From Streptomyces griseocarneus (GTDB taxonomy: Bacteria; Actinomycetota; Actinomycetes; Streptomycetales; Streptomycetaceae), in assembly GCF_014655595.1 (NCBI RefSeq), contig NZ_BNBL01000001.1, positions 1,342,148 through 1,406,147 of the forward strand: a DNA stretch of 64,000 nt, read 5' to 3'. Made by a program: the position numbers and the translations under genes. The notes beneath the pieces were generated by a model. It worked only from the letters and a program-made list of their open reading frames with translations, ran no database searches and was not told the DNA's origin. Of this stretch, positions 37,925 through 45,995 are shown piece by piece (the first letter of the stretch is position 1; each line of letters begins with the position of its first letter).

Positions 37925-37964
37925 TTCGCCGTTTCCCGCCTCTCGCCTCCCTCTGTACTGCAGC

Positions 37965-38702
37965 ATGAGCATTCTCGCGGAACACACCATGAGACACATG
38001 GAAGGCACCCCCAGGACAGTGGGCACGCAGAACAGCGTCTATCTGACCCAGACGTACACCTACGAGGCCAAGACCACGATTCTCAGCCGCGCCTCGAGCG
38101 CCGCCGGCCTCCGGATCGCCCTCGTGGACAACATCTTCCATCCGCAGGGCGGAGGGCAGCCGAGCGACCGTGGCTGGGTGGACGGGATTCCCGCCTCGCC
38201 GGTACGCGATCCCGATTCGGGATGGGTCCATCTCGACCTGGTCCCCGGATCCGAGGAGGATCTGCCGCGATTCTCCGAGGGCGACGTGGTCACCGCGGCC
38301 ATCGACGCCGAACAACGCCGCCTCTTCGCCGCCCTCCACACCGCGGGCCACCTGGTCGACGCGCTGATCCGACCCTTCGGGGTGCGGCACGTGGGCAGTA
38401 ACCACTTTCCCGGTCAGGCCCGGGTCGAATACGAGCTCGACGGCGCGGAAGTGGACAAGGAACAAATGGCCGATTCTCTGCGCGAGGGAGTGATCAAGGC
38501 CATCGGGCAGGGCCTCCCGATCAGCTCCGGCGCGTGCGACGGGCGGCGGACCATCACCATCGAGGGACTCGCGACGGAGTTCTGCGGCGGCACGCACGTC
38601 CCTGACCTGAGCTGCCTGACCGATGTCTCCATCCGCTCCGTCAAAATCAAGTCGGGCCGTCTGAAGGTCGGCTACGAGGCGGCCCACGCGGCGCTGACCT
38701 GA
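37965..38702 (+). CDS. AlaX-type trans-editing aminoacyl-tRNA deacylase
   Basis: The 245-residue free-standing relative of the AlaRS/ThrRS editing domain hydrolyses mischarged aminoacyl-tRNA. Zinc ligands are HTAGH at 125-129 (HxxxH) and CGGTH at 207-211 (CxxxH), and HPQGGGQPSDRG at 59-70 is the family signature. There is no synthetase core. It lies 40 bases downstream of the exporter, so it is probably co-transcribed. The bes product resembles serine and threonine, so this protein may clear tRNA mischarged with ethynylserine or a pathway amino acid, giving self-resistance; that role is inferred. The start is uncertain: ATGs at 37989 and 37998 are in frame and none has a strong ribosome binding site. 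Confidence 0.85.
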   Translation: MSILAEHTMRHMEGTPRTVGTQNSVYLTQTYTYEAKTTILSRASSAAGLRIALVDNIFHPQGGGQPSDRGWVDGIPASPVRDPDSGWVHLDLVPGSEEDLPRFSEGDVVTAAIDAEQRRLFAALHTAGHLVDALIRPFGVRHVGSNHFPGQARVEYELDGAEVDKEQMADSLREGVIKAIGQGLPISSGACDGRRTITIEGLATEFCGGTHVPDLSCLTDVSIRSVKIKSGRLKVGYEAAHAALT

Positions 38703-38754
38703 CCGCCGCCGGCCCTGACCCGCGTCTGTCCTCGGCCGGTGCCCGGACGCGTGA

Positions 38755-39675
38755 TCACGTCGTCCGGGCGGCCGGAGGGGCGTAGCCGCGGGTGTGCACG
38801 AGCTCCTGGGTGATGCGGGTGAAGGCGCGCGCCGCGGCGCTGCGGTAGGCGCCTTCGCGCCGCAGGAGGGTGACGGTGCGCGTGGGCAGGGGCGGGTCCA
38901 GGGGGACGGGCCTCAGGTGGGGGTGGTCGTCGGTGATGGCGCCGGGCAGGACGGTGGCCAGCGGGGTGCGCCGGACGATCTCGGTGAGCGCCTGGATGGA
39001 GTTGGCCTCCACGGCGATGTGCGGCCGGACCCCGTGGGCGGCGAAGTAGGCGTCGATGTGGCCGCGGGTGGCGAAGTCGCCGCTGAGCAGGGCCAGATGG
39101 CGCTCGGCGAGGTCCCGGACGGGCAGCGGGTCCAGCCCGTCCGCGCCGGGCCGGTGGGCGCCGGTGACGAGGCCGAGGGTCTCGGTGAACAGGGCGGTCG
39201 CGGCGATGCCGGGCGCGTGGGGACCGTGGAAGGCGACGCCCAGGTCGAAGTCGTCGGCCAGCAGGCCGGCCTCGACGCGGTCCTGGGTCGTCTCCTTGAC
39301 CTCCAGGGTGATCCCCGGGTGGCGGGCGTGGAGTTCGGCCGTGAGCGGGCCGACCAGGTAGGCGGTGAAGGTGGGGGTCAGGGCCAGGCGCAGGTGGCCG
39401 CGCGAGAGGTCGGCCAGGTCCACGACGGCGCGTTCGGCCGCCGCCAGGTCGCGCAGGGCGCGGCGGGCGTGATGCGCGTAGGTTTCGCCGGCGTCGGTGA
39501 GCCGTACGGTGCGGCCGGTGCGGTCCAGGAGCTGGGCGCCGACGGTGCGCTCGAGCTGCTTGATCTGGTGGGACAGCGTGGGCTGGGAGATGTGCAGCTC
39601 CTCGGCGGCGCGGGTGAAGCTCGCGTGCTCGGCGACGGCGAGCAGGTAGCGCAGGTGACGGAGTTCCAGGGCCAT
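38755..39675 (-). CDS. cynR: LysR-family regulator of the cyanate operon, CynR-like
   Basis: A 306-residue LysR-type regulator. It has an N-terminal HTH (ELRHLRYLLAVAEHASFTRAAEELHISQ and GAQLLDRTGR, about residues 4-60) and a C-terminal periplasmic-binding-like effector domain. It is divergent from cynT-cynS, as in characterised cyn operons, where CynR activates in response to cyanate. I prefer ATG 39675 to GTG 39681, although neither has a ribosome binding site. The palindrome at 39676-39697 abuts the start, which would allow autoregulation. A role in the bes cluster on its other side is possible but unsupported. Confidence 0.85.
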   Translation of the reverse strand: MALELRHLRYLLAVAEHASFTRAAEELHISQPTLSHQIKQLERTVGAQLLDRTGRTVRLTDAGETYAHHARRALRDLAAAERAVVDLADLSRGHLRLALTPTFTAYLVGPLTAELHARHPGITLEVKETTQDRVEAGLLADDFDLGVAFHGPHAPGIAATALFTETLGLVTGAHRPGADGLDPLPVRDLAERHLALLSGDFATRGHIDAYFAAHGVRPHIAVEANSIQALTEIVRRTPLATVLPGAITDDHPHLRPVPLDPPLPTRTVTLLRREGAYRSAAARAFTRITQELVHTRGYAPPAARTT

Positions 39676-39697
39676 GACCACAACTATAGATGTGGTC
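39676..39697. promoter_or_regulatory. Palindrome in the cynR-cynT intergenic region
   Basis: GACCACA at 39676-39682 and TGTGGTC at 39691-39697 form a perfect 7-bp inverted repeat around ACTATAGA. It touches the cynR start and faces cynT. It is a plausible CynR operator. Confidence 0.6.
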
Positions 39698-39797
39698 GAT
39701 GGAAGTCATGGATATTGACTCTTGGACTCTATAGGGCCAGGTCATGCATGGTGGAACACGTCAGCCCACGGGGCCGGCAGCCACCGAAGGAGTGACC

Positions 39798-40394
39798 ATG
39801 CAAGACCTCACCGAGGGCGTCGCGCGTTTCCAGCGGGACGTCTACCCCGCCAAGGCGGAGCTCTTCGCCCGCCTGGCCGCGACCCACCGGCCGACGACGC
39901 TGTTCATCGGCTGCTCCGACGCCCGGGTGGTGCCGGAGCTCATCACCCAGAGCGAGCCCGGCGAGCTGTTCGTCATCCGCACGGCCGGCAACCTCGTCCC
40001 CGCCCACGCCCCCGGCCCGGACGGCGTGGCGGCCAGCATCGAGTACGCCGTCGCCGTCCTGGGCGTCACCGACATCGTGGTCTGCGGGCACTCCGCCTGC
40101 GGCGCGATGACCGCCCTCGCCGAGAGCCACGACCTGAGCGCCGCTCCCGCGATCGCCGGCTGGCTGCGCTTCGCCGACGCCTCCGTCGCCCGCGCCGCGG
40201 CCGACGGGCCGGACGTGGCCGCCCTGGTCCGCGAGAACGTGCGCGCCCAGCTGGCCAACCTGGCCACCCACCCGTCGGTGGCCCGCGCCCTGGCCGCGAA
40301 CGCGGTCACCCTGCGCGGCTGGGTCTACGACATCCCCTCCGGCACCGTCGAGGAGCTCGACGCCACCGGCCGTACGGCCCCCCTCGCGGCCTGA
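39798..40394 (+). CDS. cynT: Beta-class carbonic anhydrase of the cyanate operon
   Basis: The 198-residue beta-carbonic anhydrase has zinc-site motifs GCSDAR (Cys and the Asp-Arg dyad) and CGHSACGA (His and second Cys). In cyn operons it keeps bicarbonate available for cyanase by rehydrating the CO2 produced. ATG 39798 has a strong GAAGGAG seven bases upstream. It is followed after 60 bases by cynS on the same strand and is divergent from cynR. Confidence 0.93.
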   Translation: MQDLTEGVARFQRDVYPAKAELFARLAATHRPTTLFIGCSDARVVPELITQSEPGELFVIRTAGNLVPAHAPGPDGVAASIEYAVAVLGVTDIVVCGHSACGAMTALAESHDLSAAPAIAGWLRFADASVARAAADGPDVAALVRENVRAQLANLATHPSVARALAANAVTLRGWVYDIPSGTVEELDATGRTAPLAA

Positions 40395-40454
40395 CCGCCG
40401 CCCCCACATTTGTCCCTCCCCAGCTGTCTCTTCCTCCGAAAGGAAACCCTTCCC

Positions 40455-40925
40455 ATGGTGCACGCCCAGTTCGACCCCGCCGCCCGTCAGGCCCTGGCCG
40501 CCGAGGCCGTCGAGGCCAAGGTGCGCAAGGACCTGTCCTGGCAGCAGATCGCCGACGCCGCCGGCCTGTCGGTCGCCTTCGTCACCGCCGCCGTGCTCGG
40601 CCAGCACCCGCTGCCCGAGGCCTCGGCCGAGGCCGTCGCCGAGCTCCTGGGCCTGGACGACGACGCCGCAAGGACGCTGCAGACCATCCCGAGCCGCGGC
40701 TCCATCCCCGGCGGCATCCCGACCGACCCGACCATCTACCGCTTCTACGAGATGCTCCAGGTCTACGGCACCACCCTCAAGGCCCTGGTCCACGAGCAGT
40801 TCGGCGACGGCATCATCAGCGCGATCAACTTCAAGCTGGACGTGAAGAAGGTCGCCGACCCCGAGGGCGGCGAGCGCGCCGTCATCACCCTGGACGGCAA
40901 GTACCTGCCGACCAAGCCCTTCTGA
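40455..40925 (+). CDS. cynS: Cyanate hydratase (cyanase)
   Basis: Decomposes cyanate with bicarbonate to carbamate (then ammonia) and CO2. The 156-residue product has the usual cyanase length and architecture: an N-terminal HTH-like helical region (about 20-80) and a C-terminal catalytic domain. The catalytic Arg and Glu are in [11 protein letters not shown] and the Ser in [11 protein letters not shown]; the protein ends with the family motif [12 protein letters not shown] 40455 has AAAGGAAA upstream. Decameric in characterised relatives. Confidence 0.97.
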   Translation: MVHAQFDPAARQALAAEAVEAKVRKDLSWQQIADAAGLSVAFVTAAVLGQHPLPEASAEAVAELLGLDDDAARTLQTIPSRGSIPGGIPTDPTIYRFYEMLQVYGTTLKALVHEQFGDGIISAINFKLDVKKVADPEGGERAVITLDGKYLPTKPF

Positions 40926-40931
40926 TCCGGC

Positions 40932-40973
40932 CCGGGGCGGGCCCGCGGCGACGACGCCGCCGGCCCGCCCCGG
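40932..40973 (+). terminator. Strong hairpin between cynS and the deaminase gene
   Basis: CCGGGGCGGGCC (40932-40943) pairs with GGCCCGCCCCGG (40962-40973), with an additional GCGGCG/CGCCGC inner stem. It may end the cynTS transcript, or attenuate read-through into the deaminase gene, which starts 43 bases later. Confidence 0.75.
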
Positions 40974-41015
40974 CCCGTCCCGCCCGTCCCGCGTCCCCGC
41001 CAAGGAGGAATCCCC

Positions 41016-41513
41016 ATGGACTTCGTACAGCGCACCATCGACATAGCCCGCCGCAACGTCGAGGAGGGCGGCCGTCCGTTCGCGACCGTCATCGTCAAGG
41101 ACGGCGAGATCCTCGCCGAGTCGCCGAACAAGGTGGCGCAGACCAACGACCCGACCGCGCACGCGGAGATCCTCGCCATCCGCGAGGCGTGCGTGAAGCT
41201 GGGCACCGAGCACCTGACCGGCACCACCATCTACGTCCTCGCCCACCCGTGCCCGATGTGCCTGGGCTCGCTGTACTACTGCAGCCCCGACGAGGTCGTC
41301 TTCCTCACCACCCGCGACGCCTACGAGCCGCACTACGTGGACGACCGCAAGTACTTCGAGCTCGACTCCTTCTACGGCGAGTTCGCCAAGGACCACACCG
41401 AGCGCCGCCTGCCCATGCGCTACGAGGCGCGCGACGCCGCGGTCGACGTCTACCGGTTCTGGCAGGAGCTCAACGGCGGCGAGCGCCGCGTGGCCGGCGC
41501 CCCCACCGCCTGA
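41016..41513 (+). CDS. Nucleoside/base deaminase (CDA superfamily)
   Basis: The 165-residue zinc deaminase has HAEILAIREA (zinc His plus catalytic Glu) and HPCPMCLGSLYYCSPDEV (two zinc Cys). The length and the PCPMC spacing fit the guanine/tRNA-adenosine/cytosine deaminase group; the substrate cannot be fixed from sequence. The ATG has AAGGAGGAA upstream. It follows cynS by 90 bases with a hairpin between. A link to cyanate metabolism is not obvious, although deamination and cyanate both feed ammonia pools. Confidence 0.88.
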   Translation: MDFVQRTIDIARRNVEEGGRPFATVIVKDGEILAESPNKVAQTNDPTAHAEILAIREACVKLGTEHLTGTTIYVLAHPCPMCLGSLYYCSPDEVVFLTTRDAYEPHYVDDRKYFELDSFYGEFAKDHTERRLPMRYEARDAAVDVYRFWQELNGGERRVAGAPTA

Positions 41514-41533
41514 CATCCGTCACGGCCCGCTCG

Positions 41534-43114
41534 TCAGCAACTCCTCAGCAGCTCCTTGGCGACGATGTAGCCGGAGGCGCCGTTGACGCCGTGCCCCGGC
41601 CAGGTCGCCGCGCCGACCATGAAGAGGTTCGGCACGACGGTCCGGTGCGACGGCCGGCCGGGGAGGGGCCGGAGCAGATAGCTCTGGGCCAGTTCGTGGC
41701 TGCCGCCGTAGGGGTCGCCCGGACCGCAGTTCGGGTTGAAGCGGGCCAGGTCGGGCGGGCCGAGCACATGCCGGCCGATGACGGCCCCGGGCAGGTTCGG
41801 CGCGTGGCGGGCGGCGAGCGCGATCACCCTGTCCGCGAAGGCCTCCTTCACCCCGTCCGTCCACCCGTCACGCGTGTCGATCTCCCCGGCGGCATCACCC
41901 CGCAGCCGCAGCGGCACGTCCAGCATCTGCAGCCGGGCCACGGCCGCGCCCGCCGGACAGCGCGTCGGGTCGGCGGCGGAGGGCGTGTCGAAGGAGATCG
42001 TCGGTTCCGCCGGAAGCAGGCCCCGGGTCGCCTCGCCGACCGAACGGGACAGCGCGTCGAGGCCCTGGGTGAGGTGCGACTGCCCGGTACGGGCCAGCCG
42101 CTCGTCCTCGAACACCGGTGGCTCGGACAGCGCCAGGTGCAGCTGGACGCAGCCGCGGCCGTAGCGGTACTCGCCCGCCTGCCGCCGGATCGCCGGCGGG
42201 ACCACGCCGTCGGCGTCCGCGAGCAGCTTCAGGTACAGCTGGTCGGGATTCACCGAGGCGACGACGGCCCGCCGGGCCGTGGCGACCTCCCCGTCCGCCG
42301 TGCGCACGCCCACCGCACGGCCGTCGCGGACCAGGATCCGTTCCACCCACCGCCCGGTCAGGACCCGGCCGCCGTGGTGCTCGACCAGGGCCGTCAGTGC
42401 CCGCGCGAGCCGCTCGCTGCCGCCCTCCGGCGTGGGCATGCCGGCCGTGGTCACCGCGATCAGCGTCAGCAGCGTCCAGAAGGCGCTGTTGACCTCGTCG
42501 GGCCCGCGCCCCAGGTGCAGCGCCCACGGCGCCAGCATCCCGTGCAGGACCGGCGAGGTGAAACGGTGCTCGAGCAGGTCCCTGGACGTACGGAGGAAGT
42601 CCCGAGTGAACGCCGAGTAGTGACCGTCGTCGTGCGTCAGGGCATGAATGACCCGCGCCGACTCCGGGCTGCTGAGGTCCGCGGCGAACAACGCGAACAC
42701 CGGCCCGGCGTACGGCGCGAAGTCCGCCAGCAGGGTGGCGAGAGCGGCGCCGTCGCCGGGGGCGAGGCGGTCGGCCTCCGCCTCGTTCTCCGCGGCGTCG
42801 GTCGAGAACACCGCGGATCCCGCCCCGGGCGTCGAGACGCCGATGGCGTAGCGGGAGCCGCGGTACGTCAGCCCGAACCCGGCCAGCTCGGGGCCGAGTT
42901 CGGCGTAGGCGGGGCCGGAGGTGAACAGGGGGTGCGCCGAGGAGTACACGTCGTGCCGGAACCCCGGCACGGTGAGTTCCTCGGTGCGCACGAGGCCGCC
43001 GGGACGGTCGTTGCCCTCCAGGACGAGGACGTTCCATCCCGCGCGGGCCAGATACGCCGCCGTGACCAGTGCGTTGTGACCGCTGCCCACGACAACCGCG
43101 TCATATCGGCTCAT
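41534..43114 (-). CDS. FAD-dependent phytoene-dehydrogenase-like oxidoreductase
   Basis: The 526-residue flavoprotein has an N-terminal dinucleotide fold (DAVVVGSGHNALVTAAYLARAGWNVLVLEGNDRPGG, within residues 4-40) and a C-terminal FAD motif (VPNLFMVGAATWPGHGVNGASG). It is of the crtI/retinol-saturase-like NAD(P)/FAD family common in actinomycetes; the substrate is unknown. ATG 43114 directly begins the FAD fold, and no ribosome binding site is present, so translation may be leaderless. The stop lies 20 bases from the convergent deaminase stop. Confidence 0.85.
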   Translation of the reverse strand: MSRYDAVVVGSGHNALVTAAYLARAGWNVLVLEGNDRPGGLVRTEELTVPGFRHDVYSSAHPLFTSGPAYAELGPELAGFGLTYRGSRYAIGVSTPGAGSAVFSTDAAENEAEADRLAPGDGAALATLLADFAPYAGPVFALFAADLSSPESARVIHALTHDDGHYSAFTRDFLRTSRDLLEHRFTSPVLHGMLAPWALHLGRGPDEVNSAFWTLLTLIAVTTAGMPTPEGGSERLARALTALVEHHGGRVLTGRWVERILVRDGRAVGVRTADGEVATARRAVVASVNPDQLYLKLLADADGVVPPAIRRQAGEYRYGRGCVQLHLALSEPPVFEDERLARTGQSHLTQGLDALSRSVGEATRGLLPAEPTISFDTPSAADPTRCPAGAAVARLQMLDVPLRLRGDAAGEIDTRDGWTDGVKEAFADRVIALAARHAPNLPGAVIGRHVLGPPDLARFNPNCGPGDPYGGSHELAQSYLLRPLPGRPSHRTVVPNLFMVGAATWPGHGVNGASGYIVAKELLRSC

Positions 43115-43259
43115 AGAGGATGGTGGCACGGCGGGTGCCCGACGGTGAAGACCCCGTCGTGCGCAGGTCGTGGCCCCTGTAGAACACAGGTTCCCTTGTG
43201 CGGTGATGGAGGATACGCTGAAAGGTGCATATCCGACATCCCCTAGGGGGTGGGGTTTC

Positions 43260-43814
43260 ATGTCCACAGGGATTCTTCTGGCGATCATCATCGCCCTGGT
43301 GGTGGTAATCGTTGTCGCCACAGGCGCCTACCTCATGGCGCGCCGCAGGCGGCTGCGCGAGCGCTTCGGTCCGGAGTACGAACGGACGGTGGAGGAGAGC
43401 GGCAGCCGGCGGGCGGCCGAGCGTGACCTGAGCGAGCGCGAGAAGCGGCACGACTCGCTGGACATCAAGCCGCTGGAAAGCGGTGTCCGGGACCGGTACT
43501 CCCGGGAGTGGACCAGCGTGCAGGGCGAATTCGTGGACCGCCCCGAGGACGCCGTGCAGGACGCGGACCTGCTGGTGACCTCGCTGATGCGCGACCGCGG
43601 CTACCCCACCGAGGGGTACGAGCAGCGGCTGAGGGACCTGTCGGTCGAGCACGGCCGCACGCTCGGGCACTACCGCGACGCACACGAGATCAACAAGCTC
43701 AGCATGAGGCACGAGGCGACCACCGAGCAGCTGCGGGGTGCCATGGTGCACTACCGCGCACTCTTCGACGAGCTGCTCTCCAACGGTGGCCAGGCCCGTC
43801 ACGCCCGTACCTGA
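43260..43814 (+). CDS. Single-pass membrane protein, paralogue of the next gene
   Basis: The 184-residue product has an N-terminal TM helix (about 4-24), then a basic stretch and a cytoplasmic helical domain. Its C-terminal part contains REWTSVQGEFVDRPEDAVQDADLLV and a final helix MVHYRALFDELLS, both shared with the downstream gene. ATG 43260 gives a clean TM N-terminus; GGGGTGGGG precedes it. The function is unknown, and the family seems to be a widespread Streptomyces conserved hypothetical. It may anchor a partner to the membrane. Confidence 0.75.
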   Translation: MSTGILLAIIIALVVVIVVATGAYLMARRRRLRERFGPEYERTVEESGSRRAAERDLSEREKRHDSLDIKPLESGVRDRYSREWTSVQGEFVDRPEDAVQDADLLVTSLMRDRGYPTEGYEQRLRDLSVEHGRTLGHYRDAHEINKLSMRHEATTEQLRGAMVHYRALFDELLSNGGQARHART

Positions 43815-43837
43815 CGGCTGAGAAGGACGGAGGAGAC

Positions 43838-44341
43838 ATGCGACGCGAAGACGTACCGGAACCGGAGGATCGCGGTCTGTCCACCGACGACCTCGCCCGC
43901 GCGAGCGGCGGGGACACCGGCGACGAGAGGGAAGAGACCGAAGGCCTCTCCGGCGTGCCCACCTACCCCGGCGAGAGCACGGCGGACACCGGCACCGAGG
44001 ACACCGGCGCCACGGACACCGGCGCCGAAGGCGAGAGCACCACGACCGCGAGCGCGGCGGACGAGGAGGAGACCCCGCAGCTGCTGGGCGCGGACGACGA
44101 GGAGGACTTCCGGACGCGCTGGCAGGAGATCCAGAACCGGTTCGTCGACGACCCGCGCGACGCAGTGCATTCGGCCGACGCGCTGGTGGCGGAGGTCATG
44201 CAGACGCTGGCCACGACGTTCTCCCGGGCCAAGGAGGACCTGGAGAGCCAGTGGAACCGGGGCGAGGAGGCGGACACCGAGGCCCTGCGCCTGGCGCTGC
44301 GGCACTACCGCTCGTTCTTCAACCGGCTGCTCACCGCTTGA
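43838..44341 (+). CDS. Acidic soluble protein, paralogue of the preceding membrane protein
   Basis: The 167-residue product has an acidic, Thr/Glu-rich disordered N-terminal half (about 1-88), which replaces the TM helix of its neighbour. The C-terminal domain contains RWQEIQNRFVDDPRDAVHSADALV and LRHYRSFFNRLLTA, clearly homologous to the preceding gene. It starts 23 bases after that gene with a strong GGAGGAG ribosome binding site, so the pair is one operon. The shared domain suggests hetero-association of a membrane and a soluble form. Function unknown. Confidence 0.78.
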   Translation: MRREDVPEPEDRGLSTDDLARASGGDTGDEREETEGLSGVPTYPGESTADTGTEDTGATDTGAEGESTTTASAADEEETPQLLGADDEEDFRTRWQEIQNRFVDDPRDAVHSADALVAEVMQTLATTFSRAKEDLESQWNRGEEADTEALRLALRHYRSFFNRLLTA

Positions 44342-44420
44342 TCACTGCCTGGCCACCCGGACGGACGCAACGCCGGCGGCGTTGTGCTTCGGACGTGGCA
44401 TCGGGGGAACCCGGTCGGTC

Positions 44421-45992
44421 ATGTCACGCCTTCCCGGGCCGGGCCCGGACCCCGGCCCCGAGCCGCCCGGCAGCGCCGAGTCGTACTGGATGGCCACGGT
44501 CGCCCCCGTGCCCCGCGCCGAGGCCCTGACCTCGGACATCGACGTGGACGTCGCCGTCGTCGGCGGCGGCGTCGCGGGCCTGAGCACCGCCTGGGAGCTG
44601 ATCGACGCCGGCCGCTCGGTGGCCGTCCTGGAGGCCGACCGCCTCGCCGCCGGGGTCAGCGGATACACCACCGCCAAGCTCTCCGCGCTGCACACCCTCG
44701 TCTACGACAAGCTGCGCCGCACCCGGGGCGCGGAGGGCGCGCGGCTGTACGCGCGGTCCCAGCAGGAGGCCGTCGAACGGGTCGTCGAGGTCGCGGCCGC
44801 GCTGCACGTGGACTGCGAGCTGGAACGGGTGCCCGCCTTCGTCTACGTCACCGACCCGGCCCGGCGGCCGGCCATGGAGGCGGAGGCCGAGGCGGCCCGG
44901 GAGGCCGGGCTGGCCGCCTCGTACACCGAGGAGACCGGGCTGCCCTTCCCCGTCGCGGGCGCCGTGCGCGTCGAGGAGCAGGCGCAGTTCCACCCGCGCA
45001 GGTACCTGCTCGCGCTCGCGGACGACCTGCGCGAGCGCGGCGGGCGCCTGTACGAGCGCACCCGCGTCACCGGGCTCACCGAGGGCACGCCGTGCCGCCT
45101 GACCACCGAGAACGGCGCCGTGGTCACCGCCCGCGAGGTGGTCGTCGCCACCCACTACCCCGTCTTCGACCGGGCCCTGCTGTTCACCCGGCTCTCCCCG
45201 CGCCGCGAGCTGGTGGTGGCCGCCGTGATCCCCGCCGGGGACGACCCGGGCGGGATGTACATCACCGACGAGGACCGGACGCGGTCGATGCGCACGGCCC
45301 CGTACGACGAGGAGCGGCGCCTGCTGATCGTCACGGGTGAGCACTTCACCCCCGGCGCGGGCGGGGTCGCCGAACGGTTCGCCCGCCTCGCCGCCTTCAC
45401 GGCCGAGCACTTCCCGCGCGCCGAGACGGTCCACCACTGGGCGGCCCAGGACAACGACCCCACCGACACCGTGCCGCTCGTGGGCCCCTTCCACCCGGGC
45501 GCCCAGCACACCTACGTCGCCACCGGCTTCGGCGGCTGGGGCATGAGCGGCGGCGTCATGGCCGGCCGGCTGCTCACCGACCTCATCGTGGGGCGGTACG
45601 TCCCGCCGTGGGCCGGGCTGTACGACCCGCGACGGCTGTGGAGCACCGTGCGCGAGGCGCCCGCCTTCCTCAGGCACCAGGCGGCCGTCGGGCGGCATTT
45701 CGTCGGCGACCGGCTGCGGACGACCCACGCGGACTCGGCCGAGGACATCCCGCCCGGCGGCGGCGCCGTCGTCCGCCTGGGCGGCAGGCGCTGCGCCGTC
45801 CACCGGGAGGAGGACGGAACGCTGCGCGCGGTCTCCGCGCGCTGCACCCACCTGGGCTGCCTGGTGGCGTTCAACGCCGCCGAGCGGACCTGGGAATGCC
45901 CCTGCCACGGCTCGCGGTTCGCCGTCGACGGCACGGTCCTGCAGGGACCGGCGACCCGGCCCCTGGACGTCCGCGACGTCCCGGAGGACTGA
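44421..45992 (+). CDS. FAD-dependent oxidoreductase with C-terminal Rieske domain
   Basis: The 523-residue product combines a DAO-type flavoprotein (VDVAVVGGGVAGLSTAWELIDAGRSVAVLEA, about residues 42-75) with a C-terminal Rieske [2Fe-2S] domain. Cluster ligands are in CTHLGC and CPCHGS (about residues 475-510). Such fusions are common in actinomycetes; the physiological substrate is unknown. ATG 44421 is chosen to avoid an upstream low-complexity extension; the ribosome binding site is weak. The haem-oxygenase-like protein gene starts three bases after its stop. Confidence 0.88.
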   Translation: MSRLPGPGPDPGPEPPGSAESYWMATVAPVPRAEALTSDIDVDVAVVGGGVAGLSTAWELIDAGRSVAVLEADRLAAGVSGYTTAKLSALHTLVYDKLRRTRGAEGARLYARSQQEAVERVVEVAAALHVDCELERVPAFVYVTDPARRPAMEAEAEAAREAGLAASYTEETGLPFPVAGAVRVEEQAQFHPRRYLLALADDLRERGGRLYERTRVTGLTEGTPCRLTTENGAVVTAREVVVATHYPVFDRALLFTRLSPRRELVVAAVIPAGDDPGGMYITDEDRTRSMRTAPYDEERRLLIVTGEHFTPGAGGVAERFARLAAFTAEHFPRAETVHHWAAQDNDPTDTVPLVGPFHPGAQHTYVATGFGGWGMSGGVMAGRLLTDLIVGRYVPPWAGLYDPRRLWSTVREAPAFLRHQAAVGRHFVGDRLRTTHADSAEDIPPGGGAVVRLGGRRCAVHREEDGTLRAVSARCTHLGCLVAFNAAERTWECPCHGSRFAVDGTVLQGPATRPLDVRDVPED

Positions 45993-45995
45993 CGC

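Noticed and set aside
38755..39675. LysR gene as regulator of the bes cluster
   Set aside because: It is divergent from cynT with an operator-like palindrome between them, so cyanate control is the simpler reading.
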